From Streptomyces sp. HUAS MG91 (GTDB lineage Bacteria; Actinomycetota; Actinomycetes; Streptomycetales; Streptomycetaceae): 64,000 bases of DNA. Shown one piece after another: positions 33,204 through 42,092 of the stretch; position 1 is the stretch's first letter, and each line of letters opens with the position of its first letter. The stretch is taken from contig NZ_CP159534.1 in the NCBI RefSeq assembly GCF_040529335.1, positions 434,001-498,000 of the forward strand, in the 5' to 3' direction. The position numbers were made by a program, and so were the translations under genes. Below the pieces are notes generated by a model, which was not told the DNA's origin, did no database searches, and worked only from the letters and a program-made list of their open reading frames with translations.

Positions 33204-33240
33204 GCGGGTGACCACCGGCGTCCGCCCGGTGGTCACCCGC
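33204..33240. terminator. Hairpin terminator, 15-bp perfect stem
   Basis: GCGGGTGACCACCGG (33204-33218) pairs exactly with 33226-33240 around a 7-nt loop. It lies about 50 bp after the stop of the minus-strand Crp-like gene. Confidence 0.75.
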
Positions 33241-33291
33241 CCGAGAAGCCCCCGCCCGTGTCCCGCGGCGTCGCGCGCCGCGCGCCGGCCG

Positions 33292-33750
33292 TTACACGTA
33301 CCCCGTGATCCGGTGCGCCTGGTGGGCCTCGACGAGCTTGACCCGGGCCGCTTTCAGGCGGTGGGCCATCACCTCGGCGACGCCGTGCAGCAGGGCCACA
33401 CCGAGCGCCGGTTCGATGTCGCACAGCGCGCGCACGGACGAGCCGTCGAATTCATAGGCGCGCACCGGGCTGAACGCCTCGGCGCCGAAGTCCCATTCGT
33501 AGGGCGGGAAGAGCCAGGACCAGCCGAGGAGATCTCCCGGTCCGAGCGGGTCGACGGGCAGCCGGGCCCGGTCGGAGACGCGCACGTCGAGCGTGACTGT
33601 TCCGGTCCTGATGATCCAGAAGCAGTCGGCGCGGTCCCCTTCCTCGAAGATCCGGGAGTCCTGGGGGAAGGACACCTCTCGGGCGAGAGGCATCAGGCGG
33701 TCGCGATAGGCGCGCGGCAGTCGGTTCAGCAGTCGTGTCCGGTCCGTCAT
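33292..33750 (-). CDS. Cyclic nucleotide-binding-domain protein without DNA-binding domain
   Basis: This 152-aa protein is made only of a Crp/FNR-type beta-roll: FPQDSRIFEEGDRADCFWIIRTGTVTLDV, then GPGDLLGWSWLFPPYEWDFGAEAFSPVRAYEFDGSSVRALCD, and the long C-helix. There is no helix-turn-helix. The usual phosphate-binding GE-RSA element is not evident, so cAMP binding is uncertain. Such Trp-rich variants occur near stress and redox genes in Actinobacteria. ATG 33750 follows GGAGGTG. Confidence 0.8.
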   Translation of the reverse strand: MTDRTRLLNRLPRAYRDRLMPLAREVSFPQDSRIFEEGDRADCFWIIRTGTVTLDVRVSDRARLPVDPLGPGDLLGWSWLFPPYEWDFGAEAFSPVRAYEFDGSSVRALCDIEPALGVALLHGVAEVMAHRLKAARVKLVEAHQAHRITGYV

Positions 33751-33880
33751 GGCGGAACACCTCCACCGTCGGGTCATTCCAGCGTACGTACGTCCCGCGC
33801 GTACCGGGTCGTCGAAGCGGGCGGCGGCCGGATGGCGGTAACGGATCGCGAGCGGCCGGTCACGCACCTACGGTGCCCGC

Positions 33881-34960
33881 ATGGTGATCTTCATCCGATC
33901 TCGTGCCCCGCTCAGCAGGGCCTTCGTGACGTCGGGCGTGTGCGCGGCGCTCGTCGCGGGGGCCGCTGCCGGTCCCGCGCGGGCCGCCGCGGGGCCGCCC
34001 GCCGTGCCCTCCCTGTCGGCGCTGTCCTGGGAGGTCATGGACGCGCGCACCGGGACCGTCCTGGCGGCCAGGGCGCCGCACCGCAGGCTGCCGCCGGCCA
34101 GCACGCTCAAGACGCTGTTCGCGCTGACGGTGCTGCCGCACCTGCGCCAGGACACGGTGCACCGCGCCTCGTCGGCGGACCTGGCGGAGGTCGCCGAGGG
34201 CAGCAGCGAGGTCGGGGTCGCCGAGGGGCACCGGTACACCGTCGGCGACCTGTGGCGCGGGGTGTTCCTCAGCTCCGGCAACGACGCCGTGCACACGCTG
34301 GCCAGGCTGAACGGCGGCCTGTCGCGCACGCTGGACCAGATGCAGGCCACCGCCCGCCGGATCGGCGCCCGCGACACCCAGGTGCGCTCCCCCGACGGGT
34401 TCGACACTCCGGGCCAGTACTCCAGCGCCCACGACCTGGCGCTCATCGCCCGCGAAGGGTTCAAGAACCCGGACTTCCGCCGGTACATGGGCACGAAGTA
34501 CGCGCGCTTCCCGGTGTCCGGGGGCCCGGACGCGTACGAGATCCAGAACACCAACCGGCTGCTGGTCGGCTCGCACGGCGTGGAGCCCTATCCGGGCCTC
34601 ATCGGCGTCAAGAACGGCTACACGACGCAGGCCGGCACCACGCTGGTCTCGGCCGCGACCCACGGGGACCGCACGATCCTGGTGACCGTGATGAATCCCC
34701 AGGACGGGGACTTCAACGCGGTGTACGAGGAGAGCCGCGCGCTGCTCGACTGGGGGTTCGCCACCCCGGCACCGCAACCGCCGAAGCAGCAGGCCGGGCC
34801 GCTGCGGGCCGCCGCCCCCGCGACCGCCCCGACACGTCAGGAGCCGGAGGAGGCGCCCGGCGTCACCCGGCATCTCGGCGCGGCCGCCGCCCTGCTCGTC
34901 CTGACCTGCGTGCCCCTGGTCCTGCGCCGCCGGCTGCGGGCCCGCCGCTCTCGCTCCTAG
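33881..34960 (+). CDS. D-alanyl-D-alanine carboxypeptidase (PBP5/DacA type)
   Basis: This 359-aa exported penicillin-binding protein trims the terminal D-Ala of peptidoglycan stem peptides. A signal peptide covers about residues 1-36. The three active-site motifs are STLK (about 73-76), SGN (about 130-132) and KNG (about 246-248) in GVKNGYTTQAGTTLV. A Pro/Ala-rich linker and C-terminal membrane helix (LGAAAALLVLTCVPLVLRRRLRA) anchor it to the outer face of the membrane. ATG 33881 is used. It stands alone, with no obvious operon partner. Confidence 0.92.
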   Translation: MVIFIRSRAPLSRAFVTSGVCAALVAGAAAGPARAAAGPPAVPSLSALSWEVMDARTGTVLAARAPHRRLPPASTLKTLFALTVLPHLRQDTVHRASSADLAEVAEGSSEVGVAEGHRYTVGDLWRGVFLSSGNDAVHTLARLNGGLSRTLDQMQATARRIGARDTQVRSPDGFDTPGQYSSAHDLALIAREGFKNPDFRRYMGTKYARFPVSGGPDAYEIQNTNRLLVGSHGVEPYPGLIGVKNGYTTQAGTTLVSAATHGDRTILVTVMNPQDGDFNAVYEESRALLDWGFATPAPQPPKQQAGPLRAAAPATAPTRQEPEEAPGVTRHLGAAAALLVLTCVPLVLRRRLRARRSRS

Positions 34961-35027
34961 GGCGGCACGCACCCCAGGGCCCGTCCCGCGGATCTCGGCG
35001 CGGGCCGGCCTTCGCGGCGTACGAGCG

Positions 35028-35459
35028 TCAGGGGCGCGGTACGGGTCCCTGACGGTCGGCTGCACGGCGGTGCCCGTCCCGGTGCCCGGCGTTCAGCAGA
35101 TAGCTCACCTTGACCCGCAGCACCCAGGGGTCGACCGGCTTGACCAGCAGGTCGGCGACGCCCAGTTCGATCGCGGTCTGCGCGAGGGCGCTGGTGCCGA
35201 TCCCGGTCACGAGGACGATGGGGATGTCCCGGGTCTGGTCGAGGCGGAGCAGATAGTCGGCCACCTCCAGGCCGCTGATGCCGGGCATCCGTACGTCGAG
35301 CAGGATCACGCCGACGCCGCCGCGCAGCGCGATCTTCAGGGCGTCGTCGCCGTTGCCCGCGCAGACGACGGGGACGCCGAGCGGGGCGAGGGCCGCCTCG
35401 AGGACCCGCAGATTGGATTCACGGTCGTCCACCAGGAGGACCTTCGCGGAGTCGACCAT
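35028..35459 (-). CDS. Orphan single-domain response regulator, paralogue of the one at 21663
   Basis: This 143-aa receiver protein has LLVDDRESNLRVLEAALAPLGVPV (acidic pocket), VILLDVRMPG (phospho-acceptor Asp, about residue 53), VLVTG and LVKPVDPWVLRVKVSYLL. It has a short basic tail but no output domain. It is highly similar to the 21663-22160 product, including GNGDDALKIALRGGV against SGDDALKTVLRGGV. No kinase is adjacent. ATG 35459 is used; GGAGG lies about 13 nt upstream, a rather long spacing. Confidence 0.88.
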   Translation of the reverse strand: MVDSAKVLLVDDRESNLRVLEAALAPLGVPVVCAGNGDDALKIALRGGVGVILLDVRMPGISGLEVADYLLRLDQTRDIPIVLVTGIGTSALAQTAIELGVADLLVKPVDPWVLRVKVSYLLNAGHRDGHRRAADRQGPVPRP

Positions 35460-35700
35460 GAGTTCTCAACTGCCTCCGTGCTAGCGCCTCGTGGACCGGC
35501 GCCCTGCGCCGCGGTTCGAGATTACGGTGCGCGGACCGCGCCGGGCGACCGGTCCGCGCAGACGGGACGCGCGGTCCGCGGCGTACCGTGTCCTGATCGT
35601 CATCGCGGAGGGCTCCGCAAAGATCGTCCGGCCGGGGTACGTTTCCGGGCTGCGGCCCCACCCGCGACCCGCCCGTCCCTCGTCCGCGGAGAGCAGGAAC

Positions 35701-37545
35701 ATGCAGGAACTCGACGTGCCCCGGCTGACGGAGCCGCCCGTGGCGGGCGGTCTCGCGGACTCGGTCTTCACGGCGGTGCGCCGGACGCCGGACCGCGTCC
35801 AGTTCTCGCTGTCCGCGCCCGGCGGGCAGTGGGAGCCCGTCACCGCGCGCCGGTTCGCCGGTGAGGTGCTCGCGGTGGCCGGAGGACTGCTGTCGCAGGG
35901 CGTCGGCTTCGGCGACCGGGTGGCCGTCATGTCGCGCACCCGGTACGAATGGACGCTCGCCGCCTACGCGTTGTGGTCGATCGGCGCCGTGGTCGTGCCG
36001 GTCTATCCGACGTCCTCCACCGAGCAGGTGCGCGACATCCTCCGGGACACGGGCGCGATCGGCTGCTTCGTCGAGAACGAGAACCACGCCATGACCGTGG
36101 CCGCCGCGCACGGCCCGCACAACCCGCTGACCCGGCTGTGGCAGATGGACCAGGGCGCGCTCGACGAGCTGCGGACCGAGGGCGCGGCGGTCGATCCGGC
36201 GTACGTCCACCGGCTGCGCTCCGCGGTGCAGCCCGGGCACACGGCGCTGATCTGCTACACGTCCGGGACGACGGGCCGCCCGAAGGGCTGCGTCCTCACC
36301 CACGCCAACCTGATCGCCGAGTGCGACACCCTGTCACTGGGGTGGGGCGGCCTGCTGGCCGCGCCCGGCGAGGAGGCGTCGCTCGTGGCGTTCCTGCCGC
36401 TGGCGCACTGCTACGGGCTTGTCGTGGTGGTCAGTTCGGTGCGTGTCGGGGTCAACGTCGCGTTCCAGCCGGACCCTTCGCCGCAGGCGCTGCTGCCGAC
36501 GCTGGCCGCGTTCCGTCCCACGTTCCTGTACGCCGTGCCGTACATCTTCGAACGCCTCTTCCGCGCGGCCCGCCTGAAGGCCCGTCAGAGCGGGCGCAGC
36601 GCCCTCTTCGAGCGGGCGGTGCGGTCCGCGGTGCACTACGCGGCCGCCGAGCAGCGCGGGAAGGCGGGGCAGGGCAGCGGTCCCGGCCCCCGGCTGAGGC
36701 TGCGGCACGCGCTCTACGACCGGCTCGTGTACGCGCGGGTGCGGGCGGTGCTCGGCGGCCGGGTGCGCAACGCCGTCTCCGGCGGTTCGCCGCTCGCCCG
36801 CGAACTCGGGCTGTTCCTCGCGGGCTGCGGGATCACCGTCTACGACGGGTACGGGCTGACGGAGACCGCCGCGGCCGTCACCGCGCAGCCGGTGGGCGCG
36901 GTGCGGCACGGGACCGTGGGCCGGCCGCTGCCCGGCAACGCGGTGCGCATCGCCGACGACGACGAGATCCTGGTCCGGGGAGACGTGGTCTTCGCGGGCT
37001 ACTACAACGATCCCGCGGCGACCGAGGCGGCGCTGCGCGACGGCTGGTTCAGCACCGGCGATCTCGGCCGGCTCGATCCGGACGGCTATCTCGTCATCAC
37101 CGGCCGCAAGAAGGACATCATCATCACCAGCGGCGGCAAGAGCATCTCCCCGCTGCTGCTGGAGGAGGAGTTGCGCGGCCATCCGCTCATCTCGGGCTGT
37201 CTGGTCGTCGGTGACAACCGCCCGTACGTGGCCGCCCTGATCACCCTCGACGAGGAGTCCGTGGCGGGCTGGCTCGCGCTCAAGGGGCGCGACCCGCAGG
37301 AACCCGCGGCGCTGGTGACGGACGAGGAGCTGCTCGGGCACGTCCGGCGGGCGGTCTCCCGGGCCAACTCCCGTGTCTCGCGCGCCGAGTCCATCCGCAC
37401 CTTCCGGGTGCTGCCGCACGAATTCGGCTCGCGCGAGGGCCTGTTGACCCCGTCGCTGAAGATCCGCAGATCCGCGGTGATCGAGCGGTACGCGCGCGAG
37501 ATCGACGAGCTGTACGGGACCCGGCCGAGCCGCCGCGCCCTGTGA
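35701..37545 (+). CDS. Long-chain acyl-CoA synthetase (FadD15/FAA-like)
   Basis: This 614-aa AMP-forming long-chain fatty acyl-CoA ligase has P-loop CYTSGTTGRPKGCVLTH (about 188-204), LPLAHCYGLVVVV, the gate region YAVPYIFERLF, adenine-binding YDGYGLTETAAAV (about 380-392), the fatty-acid signature GWFSTGDLGRLDPDGYLVITGRKKDIIITSGGK (about 442-474) and C-terminal LTPSLKIRRSAV with the catalytic Lys. Length and motifs match the FAA/long-chain group rather than the shorter FadD at 3487. The ABC exporter follows 119 bp downstream and might be cotranscribed. Confidence 0.92.
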   Translation: MQELDVPRLTEPPVAGGLADSVFTAVRRTPDRVQFSLSAPGGQWEPVTARRFAGEVLAVAGGLLSQGVGFGDRVAVMSRTRYEWTLAAYALWSIGAVVVPVYPTSSTEQVRDILRDTGAIGCFVENENHAMTVAAAHGPHNPLTRLWQMDQGALDELRTEGAAVDPAYVHRLRSAVQPGHTALICYTSGTTGRPKGCVLTHANLIAECDTLSLGWGGLLAAPGEEASLVAFLPLAHCYGLVVVVSSVRVGVNVAFQPDPSPQALLPTLAAFRPTFLYAVPYIFERLFRAARLKARQSGRSALFERAVRSAVHYAAAEQRGKAGQGSGPGPRLRLRHALYDRLVYARVRAVLGGRVRNAVSGGSPLARELGLFLAGCGITVYDGYGLTETAAAVTAQPVGAVRHGTVGRPLPGNAVRIADDDEILVRGDVVFAGYYNDPAATEAALRDGWFSTGDLGRLDPDGYLVITGRKKDIIITSGGKSISPLLLEEELRGHPLISGCLVVGDNRPYVAALITLDEESVAGWLALKGRDPQEPAALVTDEELLGHVRRAVSRANSRVSRAESIRTFRVLPHEFGSREGLLTPSLKIRRSAVIERYAREIDELYGTRPSRRAL

Positions 37546-37664
37546 ACACCCGCTGAGGATGACCGGAGTTCACCTTGCGTACGCGCCGGTCCTTGCTCAC
37601 CCTGGGCACCGCAACAGCGCCGCAGGGCCCTCCCGGCCGCGCCCGTCGAGCCCGGGGAGGACCG

Positions 37665-39692
37665 TTGACCTCGCCTTCGCACCGGTTCCGCAGCAGACTG
37701 CTGCGCCGCCCGCGCCCCCAGGACCCCAAGGTCTCCACGGCCGAGCAGGAACTGTTCGGCGGGCCGCTGCGCTACGACACCGGCTGGGCCTCGCACCAGA
37801 ACGCCTTCCTCGACCTGTCGCTCCTCACCGCCCTGCGGGCCATGCCCCGGCTCGTCCTCGGCACGCTGCGCCGGGCCTGGCACGCCGATCGCGGCGCGCT
37901 GCTCGCCGTCGGTGTCAGCGAGATCGGCCAGGGGATCGCCGCCGCGGTGAACCTGCTCGTCCTGAACTCCGTCATGCACACGCTGCTCTCCGACGGCTCG
38001 GCGGCCGGGCGGGTGCGGCAGGCGCTGCCGGCCCTGCTCCTCGGCGCCGCGGTCGCCACCGTCAACGCCCTGCTCGCCACCTGGTCCACGTCCGGGGCGG
38101 GACGTCTTGAACCGCTGGTGGAGCGGGTGGCGACCACCGAGTACCTCGACGCCGCCCAGGCGGTGGAGCTGGAGGCCATCGAGGACCCGGCGTTCCGGCG
38201 CCTGCTCGACGTGGCCTTCTACGGCGCGGCGTCGGCGCGCCGCATGATCTCGGCGTGTGTCGCCGCGCTCAACGGGGTCATCTCGCTGGTCGCCACCGCG
38301 TCCATCCTCAGCGTGCTGCACTGGGCGCTGCTGCCGATGCTGCTGCTGATCGTCGCGCCGCGCGGCTGGGGCGCCATGCGGGTGGCGCAGGAGCGGTACG
38401 TGTCGATGCTGAACTGGGTCGAGCACGTCCGCGCGAGCCGGCTGATCGGCACCCTGCTGACCGAGCGCAGCGCCGCCCAGGAGGTGCGGCTGCACGCGGT
38501 CGGTCCCGCGCTCCTGGAGCGTTATCGGGACATGGCGGAGAGCGCCGAGAGCGAGCAGCGGCGTCTGGCGAACGGCAAGGCGGGTACCGAGCTGGTCGCC
38601 ACCGCTCTGTCGGGGGTCGCGCTGGCGGCCACGTACGGGGTGATGTTCTGGCTGATCACGACGGGCGCCATGAGCCTGGCGATCGCCGGGACGGCGGTGG
38701 TCGCCGTGCGCAGCGGGTCGGCGAGCCTGGGCACGCTGGTGATGAACGTCAACCAGTTGCACGAGGAGTCGCTGTACGTCCAGGACCACGAGAGGTTTCT
38801 CGTGGAGGCGGCCCGGCGGACGATTCCCACCGGGGGCGCGGCGCTGCCGGAGCGGATCGACGCCGTGGTCCTCGACAAGATCAGCTACCGGTATCCGGAC
38901 CGGGAGGAACCGGCCCTGGACGAGGTGTCGCTGACGGTTCCGATGGGGTCGGTGACCGCGGTCGTCGGGGAGAACGGCAGCGGCAAGTCCACCTTGATGA
39001 AGATCATCAGCGGGCTCCTCGTCCCGCACTCCGGGACGGTTCGCTGGGGCGGCACTCCGCTGACCGGGCTCGACCGGGCGCTGGTCTTCGAGCGGGTCAG
39101 CCAACTCACGCAGGACTTCCAGCGCTGGCCGATGACGGCCGCGATGAACATCCGGATCGGGCGGCCCCAGCGGAAGGCGTCCGCCGAGGAGCTGGAGCCG
39201 TCGGCGCGGTACGCGGGCGCGACCTCGGTCATCGCGCGCCTGCCGGGCGGCATGGGGACGCTGCTCGCCCGCATGTTCCGCGGGGCGAGCGAGCTGTCCG
39301 GCGGCGAGTGGCAGAAGTTCGGCCTGGCGCGCACCCATTGGCGCGACCGGACCGGCGCGGCGGACGGCGTCCTGATCGTGGACGAGCCGACGTCCGCGCT
39401 CGACCCGGAGGCGGAGATCGAGGCGTTCGACCGGCTGCGGGGCCTTGCGGGCCCCACACGTGCGGTCGTCCTGGTCACCCATCGGATGTCCGGGGTGCGC
39501 TGGGCGGACACCATCCATGTGCTGAGCCGGGGCCGCGTCGTGGAGTCCGGCAGCCATGCGGAGCTGCTCGCCGCAGGCGGCCGGTACGCCACCATGTTCC
39601 GCACCCAGGCGGCCCAGTACGGCCACGACGGCCACGACGGCCACGACGGCCATCGGACGCCCGGCTCCGCACAGCCTCCCGCCAAGGCGTAG
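37665..39692 (+). CDS. ABC exporter half-transporter (permease-ATPase fusion)
   Basis: This 675-aa protein has an N-terminal transmembrane domain of about six helices (residues about 60-370) and a C-terminal ATPase. It shows Walker A GENGSGKST (about 436-444), Q-loop SQLTQDF, signature LSGGEWQ, Walker B VLIVDEPTSALD and switch His in VTHRM. TTG 37665 is chosen because GGGGAGG ends 4 nt upstream; an in-frame TTG at 37575 also has GGAG. The type resembles exporters found with antibiotic or peptide genes. The C-terminus carries a His-Asp-Gly tandem repeat encoded by three 9-bp units (39621-39647). Confidence 0.87.
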   Translation: MTSPSHRFRSRLLRRPRPQDPKVSTAEQELFGGPLRYDTGWASHQNAFLDLSLLTALRAMPRLVLGTLRRAWHADRGALLAVGVSEIGQGIAAAVNLLVLNSVMHTLLSDGSAAGRVRQALPALLLGAAVATVNALLATWSTSGAGRLEPLVERVATTEYLDAAQAVELEAIEDPAFRRLLDVAFYGAASARRMISACVAALNGVISLVATASILSVLHWALLPMLLLIVAPRGWGAMRVAQERYVSMLNWVEHVRASRLIGTLLTERSAAQEVRLHAVGPALLERYRDMAESAESEQRRLANGKAGTELVATALSGVALAATYGVMFWLITTGAMSLAIAGTAVVAVRSGSASLGTLVMNVNQLHEESLYVQDHERFLVEAARRTIPTGGAALPERIDAVVLDKISYRYPDREEPALDEVSLTVPMGSVTAVVGENGSGKSTLMKIISGLLVPHSGTVRWGGTPLTGLDRALVFERVSQLTQDFQRWPMTAAMNIRIGRPQRKASAEELEPSARYAGATSVIARLPGGMGTLLARMFRGASELSGGEWQKFGLARTHWRDRTGAADGVLIVDEPTSALDPEAEIEAFDRLRGLAGPTRAVVLVTHRMSGVRWADTIHVLSRGRVVESGSHAELLAAGGRYATMFRTQAAQYGHDGHDGHDGHRTPGSAQPPAKA

Positions 39693-40053
39693 GCGGGGCC
39701 TCCGCTTCCCGGCCATATGTCCGACGGCTCCGGGACGGGTGCGTGGGACGCAGATCACACGTGTGCGCGCCCGCGCGTCCGTTTCCCGCCGGAGGTTCAC
39801 TCCTGCACCATCCGCCCCACACACATACCCGGGCGACCGACCATCGGTCTGAGCACGGTGTGGCCGCGGGACACGCCCGTGACGAGCGGGAACCATGCCG
39901 TCCGGATTCCGCCAGAGATCACCGGCGAGGCCGTTTGACCGACAACACCGTTGTCCAACTCCCGTACGCCGAAGGGGGGTTGTCTCGCCGCTCAGGTAGG
40001 GGTATGCCAGGGGCACCGCCACAACACCGCGCCCCCACCCCTGCGAGGAGGCC
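39693..40053. promoter_or_regulatory. Intergenic region with a dyad and a SigB-like promoter
   Basis: This 361-bp spacer has no convincing gene. GACAAC-ACC-GTTGTC at 39941-39955 is a perfect 15-bp inverted repeat. GTCT-N14-GGGTAT at 39982-40005 fits GNNT-N14-16-GGGTAC/T, the pattern of Streptomyces SigB-type stress promoters, and ends 48 bp before the STAS gene. Both are candidates only. Confidence 0.45.
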
Positions 40054-40434
40054 ATGCCCGCCTACCACGACACCGACGCCGACTTCGGCATGAGAACGCC
40101 GCACCCCGAGGACCCACGGGTCGTCGAGCTGTGGGGCGAACTCGACATCCTCGCCGCCCACCACCTGGCGGGCCGCCTCCAGGAACTGTCCCCCGGGCGG
40201 GGCGGCACGCTCGTCGCCGACCTGCGCGCCGTGACGTTCCTGGACTGCAGTGGCCTGTCGATGCTCGTGCGCCTCCAGGAGCGGCTGCACGCGCGGCAGG
40301 CACGCCTCGTCCTGGTCCTCACCGATCCGTTCCTGCTGCGTGTGATCCGGCTCGCCGGTCTCGCGGACGCCCTGCGGGTCGCCGCGGACCTGGACTCGGC
40401 CCGTTCGTGGCCGACCCGGGACGTACCGGCCTGA
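40054..40434 (+). CDS. STAS-domain anti-sigma factor antagonist
   Basis: This 126-aa protein is a single STAS domain of the SpoIIAA/RsbV type: VVELWGELDILAAHHLAGRLQEL, VADLRAVTFLDCSGLSMLVRLQERL and LTDPFLLRVIRLAGLADAL. The phosphorylatable Ser is in FLDCSGLSML (about residues 65-70). It should bind a partner anti-sigma kinase when dephosphorylated, releasing a SigB/SigF-type factor. No anti-sigma factor is adjacent. ATG 40054 follows GAGGAGG. A SigB-like promoter upstream would fit autoregulation. Confidence 0.87.
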   Translation: MPAYHDTDADFGMRTPHPEDPRVVELWGELDILAAHHLAGRLQELSPGRGGTLVADLRAVTFLDCSGLSMLVRLQERLHARQARLVLVLTDPFLLRVIRLAGLADALRVAADLDSARSWPTRDVPA

Positions 40435-40435
40435 G

Positions 40436-40480
40436 GCGCCGCGTCCGCCGGGAGCCGCGCGCTCCCGGCGGACGCGGCGC
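40436..40480. terminator. Bidirectional hairpin, 20-bp perfect stem
   Basis: Bases 40436-40455 are exactly complementary to 40461-40480, with a 5-nt loop. The hairpin separates the convergent STAS and TetR genes. Confidence 0.8.
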
Positions 40481-40489
40481 GCCGCTCGG

Positions 40490-41101
40490 TCAGCCGCGGC
40501 CGCGCGGCGCCGTCGGCGGCGCCGTGAGCCCTGCCGCGACGAACGCGACCACGGTCGCGGTGCGCGGGAAGGAGGCGGCTTCCGCGGGCATCTTCGCCAG
40601 CGGGCGCCCATAGGTCTCCATGACGACGCTGAACGCGAGCCGGCAGCGTTCGGTGACCTCCTGCGGGGCCAGCAGCGGCAGCGCGCGCCCGACCATCACC
40701 TCGAAGGGCGCGGGCACGAACAGGCTGGAGGCGTTGGGCAGTTGCCCGGTGGGCAGCGCCGAGCGCGCCAGCAGATGGCACAGCACCCGGCCGTCGCGGG
40801 TCGCGACCAGCTCGGCGAACGGCTCGACCAGGGCGGCGGCCATCTCCCCCACGTCGGGCCCGGACTCCCCCGCATCCTTGAGGAACCGCATCCGGTCGGT
40901 CCACAGCGGCCGCAGTTCGCGCTCCAGCAGCGCCGTGACCAGCCCCTCCCGCGAACCGAAGTGATAGTGCACGGCCCCCGGGTTCAGCGCGGCCTCGGCG
41001 TTGATCGCCCGCAGGGAGACCTGATCGGCCCCCTTCTCCAGGAAGAGTCGCTTCGCCGCGTCGAGCAGCCGCTCGCGCGTCGGGGTGTCCGGGTGCGTCA
41101 T
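40490..41101 (-). CDS. TetR-family regulator of the divergent SDR/flavin oxidoreductase genes
   Basis: This 203-aa regulator has a TetR DNA-binding region (RERLLDAAKRLFLEKGADQVSLRAINAEAALNPGAVHYHFGSREGLVTALLERE, about 9-62) and a ligand domain. ATG 41101 is used; ATG 41110, three codons upstream, is also possible. A CAATCA/TGATTG dyad lies in the 112-bp spacer before the divergent SDR gene. It likely represses itself and the 41214-43271 gene pair in response to a substrate of those oxidoreductases. Confidence 0.87.
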   Translation of the reverse strand: MTHPDTPTRERLLDAAKRLFLEKGADQVSLRAINAEAALNPGAVHYHFGSREGLVTALLERELRPLWTDRMRFLKDAGESGPDVGEMAAALVEPFAELVATRDGRVLCHLLARSALPTGQLPNASSLFVPAPFEVMVGRALPLLAPQEVTERCRLAFSVVMETYGRPLAKMPAEAASFPRTATVVAFVAAGLTAPPTAPRGRG

Positions 41102-41142
41102 GCCCACCATTCCACCACGTCAGCCCGTCTTCCGATCACCGT

Positions 41143-41168
41143 CCAATCAGTGATTGAATAGTGATTGG
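41143..41168. promoter_or_regulatory. Candidate TetR operator CAATCA-G-TGATTG with extra half site
   Basis: A 13-bp perfect inverted repeat at 41144-41156 is followed by another TGATTGG at 41162-41168, which pairs with CCAATCA at 41143-41149. It lies between the divergent TetR and SDR genes. Confidence 0.6.
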
Positions 41169-41213
41169 AACAAACCGGTCGTGAAAGGTGCGGCCGGGTG
41201 AAAGGAGTCCGTC

Positions 41214-42041
41214 ATGGGCACGTACGTGATCACTGGGTCCGCTTCGGGAATGGGAGCCGCGGCCGCGACCCGGATGCGCGCGGCCGGGCACCGGGTGATC
41301 GGTGTCGACCTGCGGGACGCCGATGTCGTCGCCGACCTGGGCGGCGCCGAGGGCCGCGCGCACGCCGTCCGGGAGATCCTGGCGCTGAGCGGCGGCACGC
41401 TGGACGGCGTGGCCGCGGTCGCGGGGGTCGGGCCGAGCGTGCGGAGCGCCGCCGCCGTCGTGTCGATCAACTACTTCGGCCCCGTCGCGCTGCTGGACGC
41501 GCTGCGGCCGGCGCTGGAGCGGTCCGGCGCGGGCCGTGCCGTCGTGATCAGCTCGAACTCGGCGAGCACCGTCCCCGTCATCGACGACGAGCTGGTGGAG
41601 CTGCTGCTGGCCAGCGACGAGGAGGCCGCCCGGGAGCGCGCCGCGGCCGCGCAGAGCGCCCTGCCCGCGGCGACGCTCGACAGCGCGCCGAGCATCGTCG
41701 CGTACGCCACCTCGAAGCTGGCGCTCGCCCGCTGGGTGCGGCGCACCGCCGTCACCCCGCAGTGGGCCCGCCGGGGCATTCTGCTGAACTCGATCGCGCC
41801 GGGTGCCGTGCTCACTCCGCTGATGACCGGCTCCACCGGTGTCGGTGAGGCACCGGACGCGGACGGCTTCCCGACCCCGATGCCGCTCGGCGTCTTCGGG
41901 GAGGCGGCGGACATCGCCTTCTGGATCGAGCAGTTCCTGCGCCCGGAGGCCCGCTTCACCACCGGTTCGATCCTGTACGTCGACGGGGGCACGGACGCGG
42001 CGATGCGCACCGACGCCCAGCCGTCGGCGATGCGCAGGTGA
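41214..42041 (+). CDS. SDR-family NAD(P)-dependent oxidoreductase
   Basis: This 275-aa short-chain dehydrogenase has coenzyme motif TGSASGMGAAAA (about residues 7-18), VDLRDADV for cofactor choice, VVISSNSAS with the catalytic Ser, YATSKLALARW with Tyr-x-x-x-Lys (about 163-167), and APGAVLTPL. The family resembles 3-alpha-hydroxysteroid/carveol-type dehydrogenases. ATG 41214 follows AAAGGAG. It is 51 bp upstream of the NADH:flavin oxidoreductase on the same strand, likely one operon under the divergent TetR gene. Confidence 0.9.
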   Translation: MGTYVITGSASGMGAAAATRMRAAGHRVIGVDLRDADVVADLGGAEGRAHAVREILALSGGTLDGVAAVAGVGPSVRSAAAVVSINYFGPVALLDALRPALERSGAGRAVVISSNSASTVPVIDDELVELLLASDEEAARERAAAAQSALPAATLDSAPSIVAYATSKLALARWVRRTAVTPQWARRGILLNSIAPGAVLTPLMTGSTGVGEAPDADGFPTPMPLGVFGEAADIAFWIEQFLRPEARFTTGSILYVDGGTDAAMRTDAQPSAMRR

Positions 42042-42092
42042 CCCGCCGGGCCGGTTCGTGCGCCGCCCGCCCCTTCACCCCGGGAGACCGTC

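Noticed and set aside
37086..40055. A 989-codon minus-strand frame opposite the acyl-CoA synthetase and ABC exporter
   Set aside because: It shows no domain and has low-complexity Arg/His/Gln composition. The plus-strand genes have complete motif sets.
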